From the NCBI RefSeq assembly GCF_932526225.1, contig NC_064037.1, positions 11,886,203-11,950,202 on the forward strand: DNA of 64,000 nucleotides. The letters are read 5' to 3'. A model generated the notes under the pieces. The model saw nothing but the letters and a program-made list of their open reading frames with translations. It was not told the DNA's origin and did not search any database. The stretch is from Nematostella vectensis (Eukaryota > Cnidaria > Anthozoa > Actiniaria > Edwardsiidae). The position numbers were made by a program, and so were the translations under genes. Shown piece after piece: positions 23,001 to 34,144 of the stretch (position 1 is its first letter; the number at the start of each line of letters is the position of its first letter).

Positions 23001-26000
23001 TGTTTAAGGTTCAAGGAGAGGACAGACGAACGATATTTCCTTAGATTTGTGAATAAAAAAGGGTAGGTCCCAAATATGATGATGATCATGAGGGCAAGGA
23101 AGATTACGATAATGATAAAGATGATGAAGATACAGTGATGATAATGATGACAACGATGATGATAATTATTGCATATATCAAGAAAATTTAAAAATATCAA
23201 ATTCATATCAAGAAAATTTAGCCAAAAATTGTCGTTTTTGCCAGACGCAGTCACTTCCATATAAGGAAATTAATATATTCCTTATTTGGAAAAACTGCAT
23301 GATTCTTGTCATTTTTAAGGTTGCCGTACCGCAGGTGCTTCGTAAACATTATGACTTGTAAATAGAAGAGAAAAATAGTGACTGTGACCATCTTTGGTCA
23401 ATGGAGAAAGTATCTGAAGAGAAACTAAGAGTCCTCGGTACCAGTCCCTCAAAACGACAACGTTTTCTTCATATGTGAGGATAAAATTCTTAATGATTCA
23501 TTTTATTGGTGGAATGGGTGACGATGAAAGCTAGCGGGTTTAGGATAGGGCGATGGGCGACAACGATTTAAACAAGGGCATGCGGAAAAAAAGATAGGAT
23601 CAAGTTCGAAATAATGTTGAAAAACATCAATAGTGCAAAAACTTTAAAGGTTTTGAGGCAAAAATGTTTTAAGGTTTTGTTATCTTTGTGCGTGGTCGTA
23701 TGTGCGCACAAGAATGCCGTAGTTTAAAAAAAACGTTTTTTTTTTCAATTTATCTTTAAAATACAATACAGTTTTGTCGTTTTTGGTGCAGAAAACCAAT
23801 TGCCTTGTGTATACAAAACATTTTTTTTAATTTCCAAATAAATTAATAAGTTAATATACGGCTCGATATTCACGGAGCTCTTGGAAACGAGGTGGTCTAG
23901 GGAGAGTGACAACTTGGATCAGGTCCAGGGCTTTTATAACGCAGGTCCTTCTTCAAGAGAAGTTTTAGTGTAATCTTTAAAGGGAGTTTTAGTGTAATCT
24001 TAAAGGGAAGTTTTAGCGTTATCTTTAAGGGAAGTTTTAGTGTAACCTTTAAGGGAAGTTTTAGGGTAATCTTCGAGAGAAGTTTTAGTGTAATCTTCAA
24101 GACAAGTTTTAGTGTAATCTTTAGTGTCTTTAGTGTAATCAATCTTCAAGAGAAGTTTTAGTGTAATCTTCAAGGGAAGTTTTAGTGTAATCTTCAAGAG
24201 AAGTTTCAGTCTAATCTTCAAGAGAAGTTTTAGTGTAATCTTTAAGGGAAGCTTTAGTGTAATATTTAAGGAAAGTTTTAGTGTAATCTTCAAGAGAAGT
24301 TTTAGTGTAATCTTCAAGAGAAGTTTTAATGTAATCTTTAAGGGAAGATTTAGTGAAATCTTCGAGAGAGGTTCAAGTGTAATCTAATATTCTTGTCAAC
24401 AGTTGCTGGTCATCGGTTGGTCGTTCCTACTGGGTGGAGGATGTAGGCCAGGAAGTATCCCTCGGATCGGGATGCAACGATAAGAAAATAATTATGCACG
24501 AATTGATGCACGCCATAGGGTTCTGGCACGAACAGAGTAGGCCCGATAGAAACAAATACGTGGAGGTGCTGTGGGAGAACATCCAAGAAGGTACTTAGCC
24601 GCAGGGAACTCATTCATCTATGTCTTAGGCAGGGATCTATTCACAGGAAGCCCACGCCTCTCACCTTGCCGCAGCCGGGAACCCATTCCTCTAGGGATCT
24701 TAAAAAGGGATCTGTCCACAAGGAGCCCACGCTTCTCACCTTGCTAAAGGGAACCGATTACTCTAGGTCTTAGGCAGGAATCTATCCACAGGGAGCCCAC
24801 GCCTCTCACCTTGCCGCAGACGGGAACCCATTCCTCTAGGGGTCTTAGGCAGGGATCTATACACAGGGAGCCCACGATTCTCACCTTGCTAAAGGGAACC
24901 CATTCCTCTAGGTCTTAGGCAGGGATCTATCCACAGGGAGCCCACGCTTCCTACCTTGCTACAGGGAACCCATTCCTCTTGGTCTTATGCAGAGATCTAT
25001 CTACAGGAAGCCCACGCTTCCCACCTCGTACAGGGAACCCATTCCTCTATGTTTATAGCAGAGAAATATTCGTAGGTAACCAATGCGCCCCTGGGGGGGA
25101 AGGGGACTCTCCAGAAAAGTAGACGGGTATGCTCCACCTATCTTTTAGGATAAAATATTCTCACCAACTGCTATCTCTTAGGGGTTGTTTTAGGATTTTG
25201 ACCGATTCTGCTATCTTTTAGGGGTTTTCACGCCCGGGGAGGAGGATTTTTCCGATTTTGCTATCTTTTATTGTGTCTCACGCTACATGGTGGCCCAATC
25301 GCTCGAAACGTGTTTTACGATAAAGTCAACTGATCGGTTGATACTTCCGGCTTTATTGTCGGTAGCATAACAATACAGGATCTGTCAACCAATTAAAACG
25401 GTGATTTTTTCGAGCGTGCTAAATAGGAAACTTCAATCAAATGGCTTGACAGTTTACAGGAGAAATCATCTAGGTTTTTGAAACTATCTTTTTTTAATGC
25501 TATCTCTTAGGGGTTAAAAAATTCCTTCTACCACAACCAATTGTTGTTGACCACGCCTTAGTGCTAAAATTGATTTTGCTCTCGAGCACCCCCGTCTGTT
25601 TTTCTCGAAGCCCCCCCCCACCCCCCCCCCCCCCCCCCCCACCCCTGGCAAATGCTTTCAAGTCTAGGGCAGAGATCTGTCACCAGCAAGCCATTCCTCC
25701 CGGTCTAGGACAGGGATTCATCCACAAGGAAACCATGGCTAAAGGTCTAGGGTACAATATACTCACACATATTGCAATCGCGAACACAATCTATTTCTCA
25801 TGCGCACGTTGGTTTTTGGTGGCGGTGCAATCCTAATTGGATTGGTGACAAAGGAAACAAAGAAATGGCGCCGTAGACGCGAAGGTCGTCACAGCTCCAA
25901 AATCACGGCGCACATAAAACTACACGTGCTTGTACATGCGCACAGGGATCCTAATCAACATAGTACCCTAACTATATGCAATAATTACTTATGAGGAATA

Positions 26001-29000
26001 ATGTGTGTTTTCGTATTTGCAATAGTTATTTGATGTGGAATGACCTTAATGGTTTTATGTCTCCATAAAATATACAAAGGAATAGATAAGGCGGCCGCTA
26101 TTTGCCGAGTGACCGATACTAATAGAACTTTGCGTAGCAAGACTTGTCCTATACCTTATTTATTTGAAGGGAAAGAACTTCCGAATTTTAAAAAAAACGT
26201 TCTTCCGATTGTGACCCGAGATCGAGATTGTTTATGAACGATATAACGAAGCAAGATCGTTCCCTTATTATTATAGAAAAGGCGTTAGCTAATCTTCCAG
26301 ATTTGCCCAAAAACGTTTTTCGCTTGTGTACAGGTCACATATGTAACAACAGTCATGCGTCATGCACACAATCAACAATGCGTGACAACACAGATGCCAA
26401 ATCCGTTAATTACTCTATTAGCTTAAATCTTCCATCTCCAGGCGAGGCTCACAACTTCAACAAGTACTCGCATGGCGAGATCGACACTCTACAAGTCCCG
26501 TACGACTTTGACTCCATCATGCACTACGGGAGGACAAGCTTTGGCAAGGACGGCCTGGAGACAATCCGCGCTATTCACGACCCGGGACGAGAGCTTGGGC
26601 GGGTCATACCCGCATTTACGGAGCTGGATCTGCGGGAGATCAACGCATTGTACAACTGTAGGCCTGGTGCGTCTTTTCAAATAAAAAGAAGAAGAACGAG
26701 AAAGTTTTGCGTATCAGAATGCGACACGTTTATTAGACTTAGGCAAAGGAATCAAAGAGTAAATTGGCCTGATATGGAGAAAATTAGGAGTCTATTTGTC
26801 CACCACCCTAGGGCAGCGTGTTCTCCACCCATTCCATTGGCTTCTGCCCTTTTCTTTGCGCGGTTGTGGACGCACGTTATTCCTCTCCTTGAATACGATG
26901 GAGGACAGAAAAATTCTTTCAAAAATCATATGTATATCATTTTATTTTATTATTTGCCAAAAATAGAAAAATGGACATTCTTTCTTTATGATTTTACCTT
27001 AATAGGAGGATTCTGGGTTTTTTTTATATTTTTTCACATTGGAAATTCACTTATGTGTAACCAATGAGATGTCTTCTTATACTTATGTGGCCAATCAGTG
27101 CGAATGAAAAATATCATCCTTGTATTTGTGCAGACGCGGGCTCTGGGTGGAGCGTGTGGTCGGATTACAGCCCTTGTGATATTTACTGCCACAAATACAA
27201 ACAGAGGTTCTGCTCCTCGGCTAACCGAAGTACGGACTGTCCGGAATCAGACGATTACGGAGTCCAGACCATAGACGTGGCATGCTCACATGAGGAGTGT
27301 AATGGTAAGCTGGCAAAAGGAGAGGAAAGAGGGAATGGGGTCTCGGATCGCATATCAATCTTGTTTTAAATACCGTCGTTTTCTTATCTCGCTCGATCAA
27401 CTTCTTGTTAGGACACAACATACTATATTTTGAAGTCCGCTTCAATCATGTTTCGCTTTTTTGTCTCCCTAGAGTTGTGTGCATCGAAAATTTACACGTA
27501 AACGTGAAGGAAGTCGCCATTTTGAAATAGATCCCAACGGCGTAGCCAGGATTTTTAACAGGAGGGGGCCCAAAAGGCCCTTTCAAGGCATTTCCCCCTG
27601 TATTTTTTATAATGTTTCATACAATTACTGTAGCTTTGGTTGCTAAAGAGGGGGACCGGGCCCCCTGGGCCACCCCCCTGCCTACGCCCTTGGATCCAGG
27701 CCCTACATATCAAACATATTCCCCAAAGATAGTGTCCTTCGTTTGCATTGCCTTATATGGTCATTGATGCCCATATTTAGAAGAGCTAAAGTTTTCCCGC
27801 TCCCTGATCTCCAGAAAATATGGTAAAAAATGCTGATTCCTGTCAATTTGAGACTCGTGGCAAGAATTTGTAAAAAAAAAAAAACCTGACAGCTTGGCCA
27901 ATTTTTATCTCACTAATATTGAAAAGCCCTTACACCCAGGCCTCCCAGAGATTGACCGAGCGGGTTTGAAGGTCACCCAAATATTGATATGTTTAAAGCA
28001 TCACAGGTATCCCGCGCGCTCGTCCCAGGCTCTTTTAGACCATTTAGAAAAACGACTGCCATTGATTGATATGATTGACAGCCGATAAGATTGTGATAAG
28101 ACATATAGTTTAGTGCGTGCTCATGAAAGGAGTGTAATAATAGGCAATAATAATAATAATAATAGACAATAAATCTTATGGGAAGAGTATGGGGGGATGT
28201 GTATGTAGGTGGGTGTTTGAGTTTAGGAGGTGGTTTAAGATGAGATTTACGGGATCGAATAATTAAGGAATTCAGGTCGAACTTGTAACGGTACGCTTGT
28301 CCCCCCACGCGCTGGTTTGATGGCATTACGAGCCAGGGCGGGCTGGAAGTGGGGGAGGGGGGTTGAAAGTGAGATCGTCCATGGATAGCACGCAATTTAA
28401 GCTCCTAACCTACTCATCTCTGGAAAACAACGTTATTGAATTAGGGGAGGAAACATAGTATCTTTTGTGCTGTCGGAGAGATTAGTTGAATGGAGATAAC
28501 CTCCAACTGGATCGAAAGTGTACGGCATCCAAATTAACATTGATATGTGCCATCCTCTGAAGTGTAATGAGTTTTTATTATGGAACTTAGTATCATCATT
28601 CGGGCTTACAGGAAAGAGGAGCATGGCTCCAGCCATGGTTATTTACAGTGTATTCCCGCATGACACACAGGAGCAAAAAATGGCAAAGTTTGAATTGTAA
28701 AGTTATGTTAGCTTACATACCTTACAGTTTGAACTTTTTTTTTCCACCATCTTTTGCTCCTGCCACCATCCTCTCATCGTCATCAACAATGGGCTTATTT
28801 TTGTATTTGGTTAATTTAGTCTATCAATTTGTTTCTGATTCTTTCTCTTGTTGCTGCCATCTTGTTATCAGCACCAGTAGATGGCCACTGGGGTCGGTGG
28901 TCCTCTTGGAGTTCTTGCAGCAAGACGTGTGGCCCAGGTGTTATGACGAGAACCAGGAAATGCGACGATCCACGCCCCAGACGTGGCGGCAAGGACTGTG

Positions 29001-32000
29001 TGGGGGAAAGCAATGGAAATGGCATCTGCAAAGTCAGGTCCTGTGGTATCGGTAAGCGGGTATAGCATCTAACTTCAAGCCTAAACACAACACCAAGTGT
29101 GGAGTGAAATGGGGGATTCCGGGAGGGGAGGGGGGGGGGGGGCGAAGTTGATCGTCACATCTTTTAGGGTATAAAGTTTCGACTAACTGCCATCCCTTAG
29201 GGGGTGTTGAAGGATTTTTGCCATCTCGTAGCCCTATTCAGAGACTGGGGGGGGGGGGGGGGGTTGCTATGAAACTTGCTATAACTTCTGAACCATAGCA
29301 GCTAATAGACTAAAACTTGGTGACTTTGTCTAAAATCCATCTGAGGACGTTTTGATGTCATTGCGAGCTGCCCACTAAATAGAGAGATCGCTGGCCACTA
29401 AATAGAGAGATCGCTGGCCACTAAATGGAGAGACCGCTGGCCACTAAATAGAGACGTTCGAGGCTCTGGGACCAGGGTACATTTTACCATGGCAACCGTT
29501 TTTTATATACACAGGTTTCCTAAAACTAAAAAGTAGTGAATTTTTCATATTTTGGTCCTGTTTCTCAGTTTTAAATGCCTCTTTCGACTTAATAAGTTTG
29601 TTTACGTGACAAGTTTCACAACAGCGCTAGAATTTTTTTTACCTCGGATATTTGGAGGGGAGGGGTGGGTAAATTTTGCTCTCCCAAAGCTATTGTTAAA
29701 AATGTCACTAGGTTTACTTGATGACACTTTAAAAGCTAACATTATGCATTTATCATTACTATGAGCAAGAATACATGCATGTAAATACTTATTTCTGTAA
29801 TAATTCCATATTTTTTGGCAAAAATCATAAGAATGGCGGACCAAAGATGGCGGAAATTCTTTCAAAATTTGATTATAAACGTTCCTATGTCCTTTTTGCA
29901 TTGCCGTTAAAAGGTTGATTTTGACATATCTCAATGATGCAAAATGATTTCAACCCGATATCTGATAATTTAAGCAATATTTCAAAGAATAGCTAGACAC
30001 CGTATTTATGAAATCATTGTACTGTTATAATCGATTCGACCAACTGCTATTCCTAAGGGGAATTACGGAAGCCCATGAGGGCCACTCAACGTTTTCGTTA
30101 ACAACATCTCACCTTTCGGTCACGACTTTGAACTATATGCGTCACGACAACTCACTTTGAGTGTCACGACAAAGCACTATTCGATTATCGCTTAAAACAT
30201 TGCAGGTTTAGTTCACCATATCGCACTTTGTGTCTCAAAACATCGCACTTTGTGTCTTAAAAAACTCATCATTTTGCCTTTGCTTAAAACATTTCAGTAT
30301 ATCGTTCACGACATTCACCTTTGTGCTTATAACATAGCACTGTTTGTCTATTGCATAAAATATTTGACTTTGTGCTTCATAACATGGGGCTTTGTGTCTT
30401 AAAAAATCTCGCGAGTTGCCGAATGCGCAAATAATTTCAGGTTTTGTCTATTGCATAAAATATTCTACTTTGTGTCTTAAAAATCTCGCGATTTTCCTAA
30501 TGAGCAAATCATTCCAGTTTTTGTCTGTGCATTAAATATTTAACTTTGTGCTTCATAACATGGTACTTGTGCAATACAGAAGTAACTATCATCAAAATAT
30601 ACTGTTTGAGATACTCACAGCTATTCTCTTACTATTCTCTTGTTACTCTTACTTTTACAGAAACTAGGCAACGACCCTACCATATGCAAAATAGCTAGAG
30701 CCGACTGTACTTTAGTTATGTCTAAGACAATATTTTAATACGTGTAGGCCCTGATGACTGCGAATTCGATGCGGATGGAATGTGCCACTGGACGAACAGT
30801 GAAAGCAACCCGCCGCACTACAACTGGGAAAGAAAACAAGGCACCACTCCATCTGGAGGAACGGGACCACAGGGTGACCACACATCTGGGACAGGTGAGA
30901 GATCTCGTACTACAGAGATCACACAGGGGAAGGTTTAGCAGCACTAGGGAGAGGACATACAAACAGTAGATGCCATAGGCGGACCACGGATCTGGGAAAG
31001 GTGAAAGATTGGGTTAATAGAGATTACACAGGTTAGTTTTTATTAGAACAAGGGAGAGACCATACAAACAGTAAATACAACAGGAAGACTTTGCATCTGG
31101 GACAGGGTAACCAGGAAACCACACGACTGGAACAGGCAAAGGGATTTGAAAGAGATCAAGTATACTAAGCGATATGGAACTAGGGCCGAAAAATAGAGAG
31201 GGAGAAAAGAAGCCGAAGAAATATACTGAAGAAAACACGAATAAAGTTGAGATTTTTTTTTAAGGGCACTACATCTTCACGGAGTCTTCCGGGCCTAACG
31301 GGCCAGGTTTTAAGTCCCACCTTCTCAGCAAAACCTTCAAAGCGACCGGCGGGCGATGCCTGTCTTTCTGGTACAACATGAATGGTGGCAGCGCCGTCGG
31401 ATCACTCAACGTGTACCTCGCTAATAGGGCGTCCCTATCCCTTGTGTGGAGTAAGACTGGGAACCAGGGCTCGGATTGGAAAATTGGTCATGTGACCATC
31501 AAAAGTACCAGCGAGTACAAGGTGAATAGTTCTGTACATTACAACCTCGATTTAACGAAGTGCCAAGGGACTTGGGAAATCTGTTCGTGTTATAACCAGG
31601 ATTCTTTATATCGAGGTTTTTGTTCCATACGTTACCGCCCTGGTTTATACCATCGAGGATACTTCGTTGTATAGAGGCTTGTTAAATCGTGGTTCCACTG
31701 TAATAATTCATCGAATTCTTCAGAAAAAACACCTTTTGGTTCGTCTGTCCTAAATGTGAATATGGTTTAGTAAGGGACTTTTTATTGATGGATTTCTGTA
31801 TTTGTTACTGTGTGACACCGTGGCAGCGCCCCCCATCCCCCTCACACACACCTACCCCCTAGATATCTTGAGAATTCATGGTTCATGTATGTCTTCTCAT
31901 TATATACCACCACCTCCTCCTTACAATAATGGTGCGCTAACTTATGTAACCCCTAGATCGTCTTCGAGTCCGTAAGGGGTGCCGACTTCCTGAGTGACAT

Positions 32001-34144
32001 CGCACTTGATGACGTACGATTTGACGACGCCCCATGTGGTATGTCAAAACCGTCACAGGGAATGCGTGACAACTGTCGCAGTCAATTTCATGTGCAATTT
32101 GTTATAGAAATTTATAAGGAACCATAGGCAGATTTTAGGATCTGTTTCTATTTTTGAGCTCGCGTTACATGTTAATTTTGTAACGCAGTGGAAGCAGTTG
32201 GGTGTTACCGTGACAGTGGCTACAACCGCGCTTTTCCCGTTTATTACGCCGACCTGCGCCCGGAGATCGACTGGTACAACATGAAGGCTACCATCATGAA
32301 GTGTGCGCTACTGGCCGAGAAATTTAGTATGAAGGTACATGAATTAATTGCCTGTAGGCGGTTTTTGGAATGTGGGGGTGCGTTTTTTAGTGCTCACCAT
32401 TAAGAATTCAAATATAAATAGTAGTAAATAAAAAAAGCGTTTGCACTAACGAAGGGTATTCTAAAGCTGCACTTGCCTATATCTTATAATACTTATTCAA
32501 GAACTATGATATAATAAGAAATACGCCGTGTCCCCAAACCCCCGCTATGGGCCTGTCAGGGTTAAGTATGTATCCATGACTAGCACGTAGTATGTGCTAA
32601 CTTTTTAAATATCTTGAAGGTATTTGGGGTTAGGTAGTATAGCATGTACTAAACGTGTTAAATATCTTGTAGGTATTTGGGGTTTAGTAGTATAGTATGT
32701 ACTATACGTCTTTTAAAATATCTAGAAGGTATTTGGGGTTAGGTAGTATAGTATGTACTAAACGTCTTTAATATCTAGAAGGTATTTGGGGTTAGGTAGT
32801 ATAGCATGTACTAAACGTGTTAAATATCTTGTAGGTATTTGGGGTTTAGTAGTATAGCATGTACTAAACGTGTTAAATACCTTGCAGGTATTTGGGGTTA
32901 AGTAGTATAGCATGTACTAAACATGTTAAATATCTTGCAGGTATTTGGGGTTAAGTAGTATAGCATGTACTAAACGTGTTAAATATCTTGCAGGTATTCG
33001 GGGTTAAGTAGTATAGCATGTACTAAACATGTTAAATATCTTGCAGGTATTTGGGGTTAAGTAGTATAGCATGTACTAAACGTGTTAAATATCTTGTAGG
33101 TATTTGGGGTTAAGTAGTGCAGCATGTACTAAACATGTTAAATATCTTGCAGGTATTTGGGGTTAAGTAGTATAGCATGTACTAAACGTGTTAAATAACT
33201 TGTAGGTATTTGGGGTTTACTAGTAAAGCATGTACTCAACGTGTTAAATAACTTGTAGGTATTTGGGGTTTACTAGTAAAGCATGTACTAAACGTGTTAA
33301 ATATCTTGCAGGTATTTGCAGTTTAGTAGTATAGTATGTGCTAACTTTTTATATATTTTGTAGGTATTTGGGGTTAGGTAGTATAGCATGTACTGAACGT
33401 CTTTAATATCTTGCAGGTATTTGGGGTTTAGTAGTATAGTAAGTACTATACGTCTTTTAAAATATCTAGAAGGTATTTGGGGTTAGGTAGTATAGTATGT
33501 ACTAAACGTCTTTAATATCTAGAAGGTATTTGGGGTTAAGTAGTATAGCCTGTACTAAACGTCTTAAATATCTTGCAGGTATTTGAGGTTTAGTAGTATA
33601 GCATGTACTAAACGCGATAAATATCTTGTAGGTATTTGGGGTTCAGTAGAATAGCATTACTAAACGTATTAAATATCTTGTAGTTTGTGACTTGATCTGT
33701 GTTTGCTTGTCTTTATTTGTAGTTCGGAACTTCGTGTCCTTTTTGGTATGAAATGTTTGTGAGTTTAAGAGTTTGTTTACGAATTGGTCAGAAATCACGG
33801 TTAATATTTTGAAATGGAGTCAATTCTATTACATTGCTTGGATGCGCTTTTGAAGGTCGTCTATGCCTTGGATGAATCCATGAGTATCCGGGTCTGGTGA
33901 TGTTTAGTTTGCATTTCTAACGTTTTGAAGTTGGGCCTTTATTATACGGGCGTCTCAGGACGTCATAGTAATGAAAGACTTAAATGTGTTAAATATCCTG
34001 TAGGTATTTGGGGTCCAGTACTATGGAGAATGCTGGGGATCAAGAGAACCAAAAGTAAAGTACAACAAATTTGGAGCTGACCCTGATAGATGCTGGTCAG
34101 GAGTAGGCAAACACTTCGCCAATTTTGTTTACAAAATTGTATAA
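20077..34144 (+). CDS. secreted astacin metalloprotease with two TSP1, one MAM and a Cys-rich C-terminal domain (paralogue 2)
   Basis: The model has 12 exons: 20077-20158, 21697-21885, 22948-23062, 24403-24590, 26442-26666, 27134-27304, 28872-29051, 30748-30894, 31265-31521, 31957-32038, 32189-32334 and 34004-34144. They join in frame to 640 residues. Exon phases match paralogue 1 throughout. Exons 3, 6, 7, 8 and 10 have identical lengths in both genes (115, 171, 180, 147 and 82 nt). Visible elements are a signal peptide, YEGD (34-37) as the aspartate-switch motif, the furin-type site RSKR (63-66), HELMHAIGFWHE (161-172) and the Met-turn SIMHY (216-220). TSP1, TSP1, MAM and the four-cysteine C-terminal domain follow. 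All catalytic and disulfide residues expected of an astacin are present, so an active secreted protease is inferred. The exon 2 acceptor (TCTCTAAG) is weak and was set by the in-frame stop just upstream. The tandem arrangement indicates local gene duplication. Confidence 0.9.
23225..23478 (-). repeat. dispersed repeat, copy 2 (inverted partner of 5031-5290)
   Basis: The reverse complement matches the intronic repeat of the first protease gene over about 250 bp. Here it sits in intron 3, a different intron and the opposite orientation, so it was not inherited with the gene duplication. Confidence 0.8.
23955..24380 (+). repeat. 24-bp minisatellite
   Basis: About 18 copies of AGTTTTAGTGTAATCTTCAA-GAGA lie just upstream of exon 4 of the second protease gene. 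Because the unit is a multiple of three, it creates long minus-strand frames encoding an eight-residue TLKLPLKI-type repeat. These frames have no gene context and are treated as artefacts. Confidence 0.9.
24597..25080 (+). repeat. about 75-bp minisatellite next to the exon 4 donor
   Basis: Six or so units of GGGAACCCATTCCTCTAGGT-CTTAGGCAGGGATCTATCCA-CAGGGAGCCCACG start within ten bases of the exon 4 donor of the second protease gene. The exon itself is not included in the unit. Confidence 0.85.
25141..25680. repeat. dispersed CTATCTTTTAGGGGTT repeats and poly-C tract
   Basis: Intronic sequence has several copies of CTATCTYTTAGGGGTT (25160-25280 and about 25500) and a C-rich homopolymer tract at 25610-25645. 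Related motifs occur at 29160-29230 and inverted at 39470-39810, so this is probably a worn copy of the same element family. No coding content is visible. Confidence 0.5.
27535..27693. mobile_element. about 160-bp hAT-like MITE
   Basis: The left end CAACGGCGTAGCCAGG and the inverse of the right end CAAGGGCGTAGGCAGG form 16-bp inverted repeats. The interior is rich in GGGGGCCC and CCCCC. Ends of the form CARGGGCGTAGCCAGG are common among hAT-like MITEs in animals, and the family assignment is from memory. It lies in intron 6 of the second protease gene. Confidence 0.6.
29371..29455 (+). repeat. four-copy 22-23-bp direct repeat
   Basis: CACTAAATAGAGAGATCGCT-GGC is repeated four times with minor changes in intron 7 of the second protease gene. 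Just upstream are G homopolymer runs at 29128-29142 and 29249-29263. Confidence 0.8.
30877..31140 (+). repeat. about 105-bp duplications of the exon 8 donor junction
   Basis: The end of exon 8 with its donor (coding GDHTSGT, then GTGAGA) reads GACCACACATCTGGGACAGG. Related blocks follow at about 30981 (GACCACGGATCTGGGAAAGG, still followed by TGA) and about 31086, with a short fragment at about 31113. The intronic tail (GGGAGAG.ACATACAAACAGTA) is repeated as well. Confidence 0.8.
31537..31703. mobile_element. short pogo/Tigger-like MITE remnant
   Basis: The right end, read inverted, is ACAGTGGAACCACGATTTAA. The left end reads ACAACCTCGATTTAACGAAG. The inverted ends lie just after exon 9 of the second protease gene and share the CAGTGGAACC terminus seen at 17363. 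It is non-coding. Confidence 0.6.
32575..33685 (+). repeat. about 21-copy, 53-bp minisatellite copying the exon 12 acceptor junction
   Basis: Each unit runs GTATTTGGGGTTAAGTAGTA, TAGCATGTACTAAACGTGTT, AAATATCTTGCAG. GTATTTGGGG is the start of the last exon of the second protease gene, and CTTGCAG is an acceptor. TACTAAAC resembles the TACTAAC branch-site consensus and sits about 20 nt before each acceptor. The genuine acceptor lies at 34002-34003, about 300 bp beyond the array. Similarity to the exon continues weakly for about 25 nt. Confidence 0.95.

Noticed and set aside
23897-24317. Minus-strand frames of 81 and 105 codons with an eight-residue repeat
   Set aside because: They are generated by the 24-bp minisatellite, whose length is a multiple of three. 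There is no start context and no splice partners.
26228-27067. 279-codon plus-strand open frame
   Set aside because: Only 26442-26666 is supported, as astacin exon 5. The rest is intron read-through on both sides.
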